This document shows positions 36,990 to 48,784 of a stretch of 64,000 bases of DNA, piece by piece. Under the pieces are notes generated by a model, which did not search any database, was not told the DNA's origin, and worked only from the letters and a program-made list of their open reading frames with translations. Origin of the DNA: Papio anubis (lineage: Eukaryota; Chordata; Mammalia; Primates; Cercopithecidae); the NCBI RefSeq assembly GCF_008728515.1, contig NC_044981.1, forward strand, positions 129,244,884-129,308,883, written 5' to 3'. The stretch's first letter is position 1. Every line of letters begins with the position of its first letter. The position numbers and the translations under genes are program-made.

Positions 36990-37085
36990 CTGTGAGGGTT
37001 CATTGTGTTTTCATTGTATTTGTATCCTTACCTTCTAACGTGGTACCTGACATACAGTAAGTGCTCAATAAATATTTCTTTGAAC
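36990..37085 (+). repeat. L2-type LINE 3' end, plus strand
   Basis: TTTGTATCCTTACCTTCTAACG, TACCTGACATACAGTAAGTG and CTCAATAAATATTTCTTTGAA match the L2 terminal module. The last part is the typical AATAAATATT.TTGAA end. Confidence 0.7.
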
Positions 37086-38101
37086 TACCACTTCCCCAAC
37101 CAGGAGGTGTGGAAACTACCTGCCAAAGAAACGCTAACAACTGCCAAGGCAAACATACAGCAATCATGTGGTTCCTTTGCCATCTAAGAAGTCATTCCTC
37201 TAAAATGCCAGTGACAACAAGAAAGTCCAAGAAACATTCCTCCAGAAACACATGCAAACATCCACTGTGGAATGCCATGGCCTTCTCTCATAAGAATAGC
37301 TCAGTGAGAGCCCAGCAGAGAGGAAAATGAAACCAGAGACTAACACTTGCTCATAGAAATGTATAGACCTTAATTTAGGCAGTGCTGAAAGGTCAAGGTC
37401 AAGTGGATTAACAGGCTGAAGAGTTTTCTGTAGGGAAATTCTGCAAGTCCTATGAATACGTTTAGGTCTACATGTAGAAACTAGGCCATATATAAACAAA
37501 ATCTTTTAAAACTAGCATTTACTGGGGATTTATTATCTTCTGTTCCAGTCAATAGAACCCAGAGTGTGTTGGTCCCACAGTGCCATGCTAAGAAGTTTCC
37601 ACTTGGTCTCTTAAAAGATCCTGGCATCACGCAGAGAGACAAGCTTAGTTCTGTTCCTTATCACCCCAGTGGGCTCATGCAGGATGTATTAGAAGGACAG
37701 GGACTGCGGGAGACAATTTAACTCTATTAATAATCATCTTGCCAAAAAGGAAGTAAAATCTTTAATTAGAGATATGGCCAAGGGAGTGAATTAAGGGGAG
37801 AGCTTTGAAGAACATTTTACAGATAATATTGATAAGCCTGGGAAAAAGGGAAAAGTAAGGGTCAATACTAAGTTAAAGTTTGAGAGTTTGGAGAACTAGG
37901 TGGATGGTATGGCATAAACAAAGATAGGAAGGGGAAGAGAAGTTTCCGGTTTGGAATTTCCAGTGAAATGCTAAATTTGGACACATGAAAGAAAAAAAAA
38001 TTTGTTAAGATACACTTGTAAAAAGCTGACAGATATTACCCTGGGGTCTGACCCTATAATTAATAAAGAATGTTTCCTAAATAAACTATTTTAACATAAC
38101 A
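37086..38101. other. Unassigned intergenic DNA
   Basis: Nothing recognisable apart from minor A-rich stretches. Confidence 0.4.
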
Positions 38102-38140
38102 TTAGTTTGACGCAAAGGTAATTGTGGTTTTTGCCATTAA
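38102..38140 (+). mobile_element. Half of a MADE1-type mariner MITE
   Basis: TTAGTTTGACGCAAAGGTAA followed by TTGTGGTTTTTGCCATTA corresponds to the 5' half of the 80-bp palindromic MADE1 element of the Hsmar1 group. The second half is missing; the sequence turns unrelated at AAACCTAG. The preceding bases are CAT rather than a clean TA duplication. Confidence 0.75.
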
Positions 38141-38856
38141 AACCTAGATCGATATGTAGAAAAACAAGCCTGTATAAAGTGGTAAAGATTCATCTTATAA
38201 TTTCAAATAATGTGAATATAGCGTAAAAGGAAGAGACCAACACACTGAATCCCAAATACACAAAGCTAAATGTGTTGCCTGAGGAAGGAAGAACTTTGGA
38301 AGAGCTTTGCTGGTCTAGGCACAGTTTCATTGAGCAAAGAAAGACCTTACAAAGGATCTGGAGAAGAACTGTTTTGTGTTGTGTTGGTGGCGGAGGCAGG
38401 AGAAGGGTGCCGCAGTCTGGGATGCAATGTTTTGTGTGGGTGACAGAGTGGGTTGATTTCAGCCTTAGAAGCATATTCTCTAGAGAGGATGTGTCACTCA
38501 CTGGCTGACTTTAAATATGTAAGGCTGCTGTTGATTGGCTGGCTTTGAGAATTGTGTTCTCTGCAGCAAGTTGTCACTAATTGGTTAGGTAAGTTTAAAA
38601 TCAGCTCTGGTGTTTATTTGTTACCACAGCCCTTGAACTAAAATTTATTGATTAAACAGGATTAAAACAAGTTTCTACTCTTTACTGGCTAGCAAAGCTA
38701 TAGAGCTCTTGGACTTTTCCTGGGAATATGGGGTCTTCAGTTTTTCTTTAATTATTCTCAATAAATATAAGACCAATTCAGTAACAATCTAATAAGCTAT
38801 TTCACTGCATTACTGCTCTGGAAATCTTTTTTTAAAAAAAAAAGTCTCCATTTTTT
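38141..38856. other. Unassigned intergenic DNA
   Basis: No recognisable repeat. Overlapping open frames at 38190-38508 on both strands have no domain. Confidence 0.4.
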
Positions 38857-39094
38857 CATTGTGAAACCTTGTCTCTACTAAAAATACAAAAAAAAAAAAA
38901 AAAAAAAGTTAGCCAGGTGTGGTGGTTGGCGCCTGTAGCCCTAGCTACTCAGGAGGCTGAGGCAGGAGAATGGTGTGAAACCGGGAGGCGGAGCTTGCGG
39001 TGAGCCCAGATTGCACCATTGCACTCCAGCCTGGGCGACAGAGTGAGACTCCATCTCAAAAAAATAAGTAAATAAAATAAAATAAAGTAAAAGT
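38857..39094 (+). mobile_element. 5'-truncated Alu (AluY-like), plus strand
   Basis: Begins at CATTGTGAAACCTTGTCTC in the left arm, has an expanded A20 linker and the right-arm text GAATGGTGTGAAACC.GGAGGCGGAGCTTGCGGTGAG typical of AluY, and ends in AATAA-type units. Duplications GTCTCCATTTTTT at 38844-38856 and 39095-39107 show that it inserted already truncated. Confidence 0.93.
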
Positions 39095-39107
39095 GTCTCC
39101 ATTTTTT

Positions 39108-40011
39108 AACTTCTCATAACAATAGAAAGATAAGTAATCAATCAAAGATTTCTGAAATTGCCAAATGCAATTTAATTTGTGTGATCTTACCAACTAATTA
39201 ATCTATCATAATTTGGCTAACACCTAACGCATCTTTTCATTTTGCTTATTTTCATGGCATTATGCACTGTTTTGTCCTACATGGAAGATTTCAAATTCAG
39301 TACCGAAGTTAGTTGAATTCAGAATGGTTCCTTACTGCACTTAGAAGCTATGTCTATGTGCTGTGGGTTTTCCCTTGAAAACGATTAGTTGTGCCTGTCA
39401 TACTGTTTAAATACTTTGAATTCTAAGGCAATTTTTGGTAAGGCACCATTTGGTTCCCTTACAGCTGATGTCTGGGGCTATATGTGCTTCAGCTGTGGTG
39501 CTGGTCCTGACAGGCTGACAGAATGCTTGCTAAGTGGATGTCTAAACACATATGTCTAAGCACATATGCTTTCTCTGCACGGGATCAACAGAAGGCCTGC
39601 ATTTTTTGGAATCCATTACACTGTTTATATTGTGATGTAAGACGTGGAGGCCATTTTAATTTTTTTTCTAACATGGCTGAAAGAGAATCCACCTCAAACA
39701 TTGTTGAACTGGAAATAGCATTCAATTCCAGATACTATACCATATAACTTTTGTTATAACACTTATTCCAGGGCATTGAAGTTGCCTGTGATCCTAATTC
39801 TATCCCTCCACAGTCTCCAAAGTCCCTAGAGGGCCAGACCTGCTTCCTTTGATGTTTGGGTCGGGTAGCTGGACGAGGGTTTGATGCATAATAGGTGCTC
39901 AGTGTTTGCTGAATAAACTGATCAGTAAGTTTTTAATGTCAAATGTCAAAATATTTCTTCTGTGGAAACATAACATATTCCTTTTCTTATGCTCATTTCC
40001 AACTTCTACAA

Positions 40012-40012
<1 letters not shown>
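39108..40012. other. Unassigned intergenic DNA
   Basis: Unique-looking. 39870-39920 resembles an L2 tail (GATGCATAATAGGTGCTCAG). Confidence 0.4.

Positions 40013-40079
<67 letters not shown>
40013..40079. repeat. Compound (CA)n(GA)n microsatellite
   Basis: About 36 nt of CA followed without interruption by about 31 nt of GA. The first half can form Z-DNA, and the second half is a polypurine tract capable of triplex formation. Likely polymorphic. Confidence 0.97.
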
Positions 40080-40081
<2 letters not shown>

Positions 40082-40959
40082 AAAATATGATCAGGCAATA
40101 GGTCTTTTGATTCTGAATCCAGTGCTTTTCCTATCATCACTTACTGGTCTTTTTACAATATTTTAATTTTTTTCTAGAATTCCAAAACAGTTACTAAGTA
40201 TCATTTGTATGTCAAGTTCATTGAACTCTTTAAACTTAGTCTCCATATATTCACTAGAATCAAGTGTGGAGAGTGGAGTTCTTATGATCAGCTCTTTGCC
40301 AACACTGAACCACTTAAACATTTTCACAATGATTATCCTGGATACTTCAAGCTACTACACTCAGCTTCTTCTTTTACAAAAATGACATTAAAATGTCTCC
40401 AAAGAAAGGAATTCTAATGACAAAAAGGAGAAATAAAAAATACATTGTATAATATAAAATCCATTTCAGGTTTGATTAAACATCAAAACATCTTGTAAAC
40501 CCACAGTCCTATGTGTAACAGGGAAATCACTTGGTTCTCTTTGGTTACAATCTCACATGCTCAAATCACTCATTCCTTCCCTCCTCAGGCAAGAGCACAT
40601 ATTACAACCTTTGACCTCAGGGATGCTTTGGTTGAGTGGCAAAAAGAAGAGCATGCCTTTAGCCAGAAGGAAATAAGCTAGAACATATTGGCATATATGG
40701 CTTTTACAGTTGATTAGGAACTGAAACTCACTTTATAGAAATTGGAGCATTCCTATTGCTAAAGAATCTTGGGACAAATCTTGTGTAAGTCAAAAACAAA
40801 CCCTAAGATACAAATATAAGTGTCCATAATGCATCTGTCAAAGGCACAAACCAGGCTGCTGATATGAAACCAGTAACAGGCTCCTTTACTCTCTTTTTGC
40901 CTTAAAATGGAACAGTCACCTGACCTGGAAATAACTAAAGGACAGCTCACATTCCATTG
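40080..40959. other. Unassigned intergenic DNA
   Basis: No gene or repeat confidently seen. Confidence 0.4.
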
Positions 40960-40967
40960 CCCTAAAC

Positions 40968-41291
40968 CAGCAGTCCCCAACCATTTTGGCACCAGGAACT
41001 GGTTTCCTGGAAGACAATTTTTCCACGGATGGGGATCGAGTAATGGGTTTGGGATCAAACTCTTCCACCTCAGATCATCAGACATTAGATTCCTGTAAGG
41101 AGCACACAACCTAGATCCCTCGTGTGCAGAGTTCTCAATGGGTTTCACAATCCTCTGAGAATCTAATGCCGCCCTGATCTGACAGGAGGCGGAGCTCATG
41201 CGGTAATGCCGGCTCACCCGCCTGCCAGCCTGCTGCTCACCTGCTGCTCTGCGGCCTGGTTCCTAATAGTCCCCGGGATTGGGGACACCTG
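40968..41291. mobile_element. Non-autonomous hAT DNA transposon, complete, 324 bp
   Basis: Starts CAGCAGTCCCCAACC and ends GATTGGGGACACCTG, so the termini are inverted (CAG..TCCCCAA / TTGGGGA..CTG). Perfect 8-bp duplications CCCTAAAC lie at 40960-40967 and 41292-41299, the hAT target length. The internal text is palindromic (GATCATCAGACATTAGATTC against GAATCTAATGCC) and GC-rich in the right third. It belongs to the Charlie/Tip100-like MER group; I am not sure of the exact name. No transposase is encoded. Confidence 0.93.
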
Positions 41292-41299
41292 CCCTAAAC

Positions 41300-41619
41300 A
41301 ATCCAATCATTGAAAACAGGCAGTGGTACTTACATGTAGACACTATAACAAATCAATGTGAGCTTAATGAAAATCAGGTACTTCTCCTGAAGGATATTTA
41401 ATGAACTGTGAACTGTGCCAACTCAGACATTTTAACGTATTTTCTCCAGAGATTTGTGTCTAGGTAGAAATAAAGAATGGAATGCCTGCAATTTCTGGAC
41501 CAACTGCTTGGGGGCAGAGAAGGCATATGTGGACGTTTAGGTGGGTCCAAGTCTTTGATTCTGTTCCCCTCCTACTTTTCAATGGAATGAGGTAATACAT
41601 TTTTAAAAGTAATTGATAG
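41300..41619. other. Unassigned intergenic DNA
   Basis: Short unique stretch between the hAT element and an Alu. Confidence 0.4.
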
Positions 41620-41899
41620 GGCCAGGTGCAGTGGCTCGTCTGTAATCCCAATGGTTTGGGAGGCTGAGGCGGGAGGATCACTTGAGGTCAGGAGTTTGAG
41701 ATCAGCCTGGGCTATGTAGCAAAACCCTGTCTCTACAAAAAAATTAAAGGTGTGGTGGTGTGCACCTGCAGTCCTAGCTATTTGGGAAGTTGAAGCAGGA
41801 GGATCATCTGAGTCCAGGAGTTCGAGGTTACGGTGAGCTATGATTGTCCCACTGCACTCCAGCAGGGATGACAGAATGAGACCTCGTTTCTTAATAAAA
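41620..41899 (+). mobile_element. Alu element (AluJ-like), plus strand
   Basis: Starts GGCCAGGTGCAGTGGCTCG. The right arm has AluJ-type GAGTCCAGGAGTTCGAGGTTAC and CTATGATTGTCCCACTGCACTCC. The tail is eroded (CGTTTCTTAATAAAATG), consistent with an old copy. Confidence 0.93.
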
Positions 41900-42188
41900 T
41901 GATTACAATAAATTAAACAGGCTTTTAATGTTCTTGGGCAAGAATAGCCAGTTTTTCAACTGCAAGGCACATGGAAATGCCTGACATTGCTCTGTCAAGG
42001 AGGGTGTGTTAAGACATTTCATGACAACAGTATGCTGTCGTTCAGGTGTACTGTCAAGAAAATTGGACATTCCTTGGAATAATATAAGATAGTTTATTAA
42101 TAGTTGTTGATCCTGGTTGTGCATTAAAATATCCAGGGAATAAAATAATGCCATTGTCCAGGTCCCAACATAAACTAGTTAAATCAGT
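41900..42188. other. Unassigned intergenic DNA
   Basis: Short unique stretch. Nothing recognised. Confidence 0.4.
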
Positions 42189-42452
42189 ATCACAAGAACA
42201 AAAAACCAAACACCACATGTTCTCACTCATAGGTGGGAATTGAACAATGAGAACACTTGGACACAGGAAGGGGAACACCACACACTGGGGCCTGTGGTGG
42301 GATGGGCGGAGCGGGGAGGGATAGCATTAGGAGATATACCTAATGGAAATGACGAGTTAATGGGTGCAGCACACCAACATGGCACATGCATACATACGTA
42401 ACAAACCTGCACATTGTGCACATGTACCCTAGAACTTAAATAAAAAAAAAAA
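42189..42452 (+). mobile_element. 5'-truncated young L1 3' end (L1P-type), plus strand
   Basis: Reads the last roughly 260 bp of a primate L1: CACATGTTCTCACTCATAGG, GGAACACCACACACTGGGG, TACCCTAGAACTTAAAT and a poly(A). AAATCA occurs just before it and just after the tail, a short possible target duplication. Confidence 0.95.
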
Positions 42453-42699
42453 GAAATCACAACTAAAGAACTTATTCATGTAATCAAACACCACCTGCTC
42501 CCCAAAAACAATGGAAATAAAATGTTAAAAACAGATTAAAAAAAGAGAGTGGTTTCAGTATTCTTAAACCTCCTATGTAGTTCTAATGTACAGCCAAGGT
42601 TTGGAATAATTCATTTAACCCTTTAAAAGATGCGTCCTACTAACTAAATGAGCCATCACCAATTTCTGTCCTTAGACATGATTCTACCTGCCTCTCGGC
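42453..42699. other. Unassigned intergenic DNA
   Basis: Nothing recognised. Confidence 0.4.
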
Positions 42700-43010
42700 T
42701 CTACTGAAGTTTGGCTTGGGTCAAGTCCATTTCCTCTATGTCTTGTCCTAGTCCTACAGTCTCCTAACTACTCTTGCAGCCCTCAACCACATTTCCACCA
42801 CCTCCCTCCGTTCTCCACAGAGCTACCAGAGCGGTCTTACCTGAAATGAATCTGACCATGACATTCCTCCACTGAAAACCTACTGGCCCTCCAGCATGTA
42901 TCCAATATTGGTTTATTAATACATTCAAACTCCTCACAACAGGTATTCACAATCATTCCTAATCTTTTCTGCTGCCTTATTCTGCAGCTTCAGCTTCCAC
43001 TACTCTAGGC
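42700..43010 (+). repeat. L2-type LINE fragment, plus strand
   Basis: CCAGAGCGGTCTTACCTGAAAT, CACTGAAAACCTACTGGCCC and ATTCAAACTCCTCACAACAGG follow the order of the diverged L2 3' region. Boundaries are approximate. Confidence 0.6.
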
Positions 43011-43804
43011 AAATTAAATGTTTTCCCCAAGATAGAGTTGCTAGAGACATTACAAGATAACCAGCTAAATGTGAATTTCAGATACACAAAAAATATTTTT
43101 GTTAGTAAATGTCCCAACTATTTCATTATTTACCGTTTACCTTAAATTCAAATTTAGCTGGATGTCCTGCATTTGTATTTGCTAACCTGGCAATGAACCC
43201 TAAGAATTCCAGGGAACAGGCCACCACCCCTTTCCCTGTCCACATTGCCACTGCCCCTTTTAGCAGGCATTCCCTTGCTTGAGTGCCCAGAATGGGTTGA
43301 GGACCTGCTTCTTTCTCCCAGAAGGTCAGGCCCTCCTTCCTCTGCACACACACACTTCTTTCTTCAAACTCCCACCTAAGGTGAGAATTGTCTCTGTGCC
43401 TGTCCCCTCATCTACTCTCCACCCCCAGGCAGGATGAGGGGCAACATGATGTCAGGAGCTGAGTCTTAGTAGTGCCGGGCACACTGGGGTTCAATAAACA
43501 CTTGGGAAGTGACTCAACCGCACTTCCTGGGCATCCTGGCTGATACAGTAAAGCAGGACCATTACCTTAGTTTTCAGTAGAAAACAATAGGAGCAGAGAC
43601 AATACTAAAGCATTACCCTTTCCGGATCATTGCCAGCATCCTCATGTCTCCTATAGAAGCCCATTTCTGAGGATACTGTATCCTCCAGATACCGTGGCAT
43701 GCTATTTTTGGATTCTTTCTTCTATCTTACAAAAAAAAATGTTTTTTGTTTTTATTGTCTGTTATTTGTTTTATTGTTAATTTCCTTTAAAGGAACCTCC
43801 ACAG
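43011..43804. other. Unassigned intergenic DNA
   Basis: No gene or confident repeat. Confidence 0.4.
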
Positions 43805-43930
43805 AAGGCAGACTCTTTAAATATCATCTCATTTAACCCTCACAGCAACCACAAGAGATGGGTAATGGTTAGGGGTGGGAAGTTTAAGGCTCAGTGAGGT
43901 AATTACCACAAGCTAGCAAGAAGCACTCTT
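43805..43930 (-). repeat. MIR SINE, minus strand
   Basis: ATCTCATTTAACCCTCACAGC, GGTGGGAAGTTTAAGGCTCAG and GAGGTAATTACCACAAGCTAG match the MIR core in reverse orientation, with typical deep divergence. Confidence 0.8.
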
Positions 43931-44039
43931 GCTACCTGAATGACTCATGTACATCCTACTCTGAATGTGCTCTTTCTAACTGACTGCACCAATTCATCTC
44001 ACTTTTCAATCTGTTTTTAAGTGTCAATGCCAGCTTCAT

Positions 44040-44605
44040 CCAAGAGTGAGGTGGCCAGCCTCCAAAGTAGCCCCAGCGACCCCCCGCATCCTAGTATTAA
44101 CATCCCATGTAGCCCCCTCCCACACTGTACCATGTTTGAGCTATATGACAAATAGCATATGGAAAAAGGTATAGCAGTTCTGAGGTTAGGGTAAAAGACT
44201 GCAGCTTCCATCTTGGGTCCTCTCTTGCTAGCTTGCTCCGCCTCTTCCTCTTGGATCTCTTTTTGTGAACAAGCAAGCTACCATGCTGTGATTAGTCTCA
44301 CAGTGAGGCCTATGAGGCAAGGAACTGAAGACTCCAGCCAAGAGCCAGGGAGGAACTGATTCTTGCCAACGACCACTTATGTGAGCTTGGGAGAGAATTC
44401 TTCAGCCCATCAGGACTTGAGGTGACTGCAGTCCTGGCTGACACCTTGATTCTCATCTTCTTAAGAGACCCTGAGCCAGAACCATCCAGCTAAGCTGCTT
44501 CCGGCTCCCTGACCCTCTAACACTATGTGAGACAATATGTGTTTGATGTTTTAAGCTGCTACATTTTGGAGAAATTCATTATGCAGCAATAAAGAACACA
44601 CAAGG
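44040..44605 (+). repeat. MaLR LTR, MLT1-type, plus strand
   Basis: The right two thirds keep the family order: GAGGCCTATGAGGCAAGGAAC, ATGTGAGCTTGGGAGAG, AAGAGACCCTGAGCCAGAAC, TAAGCTGCTTCCGGCTCCC, and the end TTAAGCTGCTACATTTTGG...ATGCAGCAATAAAGAACACA. The left boundary is uncertain. It carries a degenerate poly(A) signal near its end. Confidence 0.85.
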
Positions 44606-47029
44606 AAACAAGTAAGTCTCCAAGAGGTTTTCTGGTAACAGTTGTGTAGAAGAAAACTTCAGATGTCTAAAATCACACTACTTAGCCCATTGCTTGCCTC
44701 AGCTCCTCAGATGTTGATGGACAAAGACCTTGTCTTAAGGTAGAATACTGGTGTCTAAGCCTTGCTTCGAATGTATCATCCATGGAGAGAAAATTGACTT
44801 AGGGCTCTCTTTCACCATCTAGCAACTGGGGAGCAAGTGTTCCCTCTTAAAGCCTTGACTCTCCCCAAGGCGCTGGTGGGTGGTTATTTATGGTTTATTC
44901 TGAGTTATTACTGCATAACATCCCCACAGGCAGTTAGCACAGTATTTATTGAGCAGCCTTTAATGATGAATAGAGTGAGAAACACCAGGCAAAGAATATG
45001 GTAATAACAGTACATAAATTTTATTTTCATTTAGCATGAAAACACCTGATTTCCTTCAACACTGTAAACATGTCACATTATTACACAGTGAAAGGCTGAT
45101 GAATTTAAACATTCATGTGTACATTGTTTTGAATGGAAAATGTACTTTCATTCCACTTGCCTCCACCATTACAGATCATTTTGTTTTTATTTATTTCACT
45201 TCAGTTTGTTTTAATTAAAAAACAAAATACAAGCAGAGAAAGTAACTGGAAGGTTTTCTCAGGATGGGATTGGTTATTTTCAAGACATTTGACTTCTTAT
45301 TCTCCTCAGAAACAGAGAGACGGCCTCAGAATAGAACATTTTATGGTCAGAGTTGGCAAGTACCTCATGGTTTGTAGTTAATAAACATGATTAAACTAAA
45401 TGTTCAGAAGGAAATTCTGCTAGACCATTTTTTTTTAAACAAAACAAAACAAAACACAAAGAATGCACTCATTAATTATGTATAATTTTGTCATTGGATA
45501 AAGAAGGAAATTTCAGACTAGGAAAGCAACGTATTCCTAGACATAATGTTAAATAAATACATGCCTTCAAGCTTGAATTATTGCCCTGTAAAAAGACAGA
45601 CAAATGTCTCAGCAACAGCCTCATTACTGTCAAGCTCATGATTTGTTGCTCCATTGACATGATGATGTGCTTTCTAGCACTAAGGTCTTGTCTGTTGTAG
45701 AAATAGAAACTCTTATGTTTAGAATTTATCATTTAGTTATTTTAAAAAACGTTATGGTTGATCAAAAAGCATGGTATTGATCAAAAAGCATGGTAAAGAA
45801 GCTCTCAGTATGTGTGCCAGTATGGGTGTGTTGGAGTTACATTAGAAACGGGAGAAAAGGAACACCTGTACACTCCTAACTACTATGCTAGTCCTGTTAA
45901 GCAGAATGTTGGAGGCTTAACATGATTCAGCAGTGTCCTTTCTATTTAACACATTGCTTGCCTATGAGTGGGACTGTCTTGAGTCAAGGTTATAGGTCAC
46001 ACATTTTTCCAAAGAAGAAAAATTAAGGAGTGGTCACAGGATCAGGCATCCTATTCACTGAGTTCTAAATTGCGTTTCACGGTAATTTGATGTGGTAATG
46101 GGATGGCGTTGGAATGCAAGAAGTGGATGGAGCACTGCAATTCTAGCCCTGGATATCTGTGTTCTCAAGAGGTGTGGCCAAATCGCAGGGTGACATAAAG
46201 TGAGGTGCCAGGATTCATCCAAAGCACCACAGTTTAGAGGGGAAAATATTTTAAAGTAACAATGTTAAACTATTGTGAGACATTTGAAGCCCCTTTCCTT
46301 AACAATAACTATCCATCTCTTCCTGGTCTCACATGTCTTGGCCACTGTATAGCTGGAAAGAGCAGGAGACCTAGGAAATAACACAGTCAGGAGTCCCAAA
46401 CTCACTTTTTATAGTTTGAGTAACCAACTCTAACATCCTTTCCTCTCTAACATCTTATTCTAATCAATCCTAAGCACTGATCAGAGGGCATCCTTTGAGC
46501 TGCTGGTTCCAACAATTAACATTTCCAACTGGACATTCATGTATACTCTCTTGACCACAGATGACAGAAACTAAAGTCAAACAAATTTAAGGAAAAAAGA
46601 ATAAATAAGTTTTGGGCTTACGAAACTAGAAATTCCAGGCATGGTCGTTGAGTTGAAGTTCTGTCTCCTGACATCCTAAAACCAAATTCTCTGACAGCAT
46701 CAACAGGGCCTGGGTTCTGAGCTGTTTCCCACATGTTGGCTTCATATTCAGATTCTCTCTCAATGTGGTAGGAAAGATGGTTCTGGCAGTTTAGGCTGAC
46801 ATAGTCACCAGAGATCCTGATCCCAGAAAGACAGTGCATCTCTCACAATGACTTTGGAGAAAAGTCTTGGGGTGAGTTTTCACAGGCTTAGCTTGGGTCC
46901 TGAACCTATTCTTGGGCAAATAAATATGACAAAGAGGGTGGAACATGTTGATTGGCTAGGGTTCAACCATATGCCCAGGAGTATAGTAGTTCCCTAAAAA
47001 GGGGGATGCCTTGTACACACACAAAAGTC
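44606..47029. other. Mostly unique intergenic DNA
   Basis: About 2.4 kb without recognisable transposons. The only structure seen is a 19-nt-period tandem duplication at 45759-45795. Open frames of 60-86 codons have no features. Confidence 0.45.
45759..45795 (+). repeat. Tandem duplication, two identical 18-nt units
   Basis: TGATCAAAAAGCATGGTA occurs at 45759-45776 and again at 45778-45795, separated by one T. The identity suggests a recent slippage event. Confidence 0.95.
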
Positions 47030-47967
47030 AAGTTTACTGTGAAAATGGTAACCCAAGGAATGGGAGAAAATGTTTGTAAATCTTGTATCTGATGAGGAGT
47101 TAATATCCAGAATACACAATTCAACAACAACAACAAAAACAACCCAACTAAAACATGGGCAAATGATTGAATTGACATTTCTCCAAAGATATACAAATGA
47201 CCAATATGCCATAATCATTAGCTAAACGCAAATTAAAACCACAATAAGATATCACTTCACACCCATTAGCATAGTTACTATAAAAAACAGAAAATAATAA
47301 GTGTTGGTGAAGATGTGAAGAAAAGTAATTTTTATACACTATTGTTAGAAATGTAAAGTGGTGTGGCTGCCATAGAAAACAGTATGGTAGTTTCTCAAAA
47401 AATTAAAAATAGATATGATCCAGCAATTCCACTTCTGGGTCCATATCCAAAAGAACTTAAAGCAAGGACTCAGTTATTTGTATACCCATGTTCATAGCAT
47501 CATTATTTGGAAGAGCCAAAAGGTAGAGGCAACCTAAGTGCCCATCAACAGATAAAGTAGAGAAACAAAATATAGTATACACACGTATTATTATTCAGCC
47601 TTAACAAGAAAGAAAATTCTAACACAGGCTACAAAACAGGAGAACCTGAAAGAAATTTTGTTAAATGAAATCAGCCAGTCACAAAAGGATAAACACTATA
47701 TGATTCTGTTTATATGAGGTACCTTGAGTAGTCAAATTCATAGAGACAGAAAGTGGAGGAGTTGCTATAAGGTACTAAGGGGAGAGGAGAATGGGGAGTT
47801 ATTGTTCAGTGGGTAGAGTTTTGGTTTTACAATATAAAGAGTTTTGTGGATGGACGGTGATGACGGCAGCACAACAATGTGGATGTACTTAATGCCATTG
47901 ACTGTACACTTAAAAATGGAGTATGATTGTTACCTTTATCTGTATTTTACCACAATAAAAAAAAAAA
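47030..47967 (+). mobile_element. L1 3' end (L1MA/L1MB-age), plus strand
   Basis: 5'-truncated L1 beginning in ORF2 C-terminal sequence (AACCCAAGGAATGGGAGAAAA) and running through the 3' UTR to TATTTTACCACAATAAA and an A tract. Divergence resembles the L1 split by the ERV-L element at 24.1/29.2 kb. Confidence 0.92.
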
Positions 47968-47979
47968 TCATCTCCACTA

Positions 47980-48073
47980 GGCAGAGGTTGCAGTGAGCTG
48001 AGATTGCGCCACTGCACTCCAGTCTGGCAACAGAGCAAGACTCCATGTCAAAAAAAAAAAAAAAAAAAAAAAA
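47980..48073 (+). mobile_element. Alu right-arm fragment, plus strand
   Basis: Only the last roughly 70 bp of the right arm (GGCAGAGGTTGCAGTGAGC to CATGTC) plus a long poly(A). Similar 12-13-nt sequences (TCATCTCCACTA / TTCATCCTCACTA) on each side suggest insertion as a short 5'-truncated copy, next to the L1 tail. Confidence 0.9.
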
Positions 48074-48086
48074 TTCATCCTCACTA

Positions 48087-48784
48087 TAGAATTTCAGAAG
48101 AGGTAAACTTGGCTAAGTAGCTTTTCTCCACTTACCCTTTTGGAACTTGCTTCTGAACATCTTCCATTCAGATACTCCTAAAATCACGCTGACTCCTCAA
48201 TGCTCCACCATGGTTTACTTCTCCTATACTAGGTGGCCCCAGAACCTTCCTAATTCTCCACTCTAATCAGAAGCCTGTCCAGTACCCTTTTTGGAACCAT
48301 GCTGTAGGTTAGGGAGCCTGTAAGTCTGTTGTACTAACAGCAGTTGATATGCATGCTGAAAGGTGTTTTGAAAGGGAGGAATCTGCAAAATGTATCTTAC
48401 CTTAAATGCAAACTAATTGAGAAGCTTTAATTGAATAGTTATCTCTTGGACCTTCACATAGGACTGGATATAATTCCAATCAACAAGTCAAATAATCAGC
48501 TTAGGGTCCTTTGACCACTTATCTGCAAAGCTAAGATTCCTACAGCATAAGGGCCATTTCTCACATAGGCAACACAGGAATTACTTGGATGGCAATTATG
48601 TTCACAGAGAGAAAAAAGAGTGACAGTTAACTCCATTGCTTGCAATCTCACCTGCTCTTGATGGCACTTTCTCTCAGATCATACCCCTACAACTGCTAAA
48701 CAACTCAACGGAAGTCAATGGACAGAAAATACAGTGCAATGAGCCTATTTTTCAGTTCAGATAATATCTGCCTAACGGACTAAG
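48087..48784. other. Unassigned intergenic DNA
   Basis: Nothing recognised. Confidence 0.4.

Noticed and set aside
40759..41217. 152-codon minus-strand open frame, the longest in the window
   Set aside because: Its amino-terminal two thirds lies in the hAT transposon at 40968-41291, which is non-coding, and the rest has no domain.
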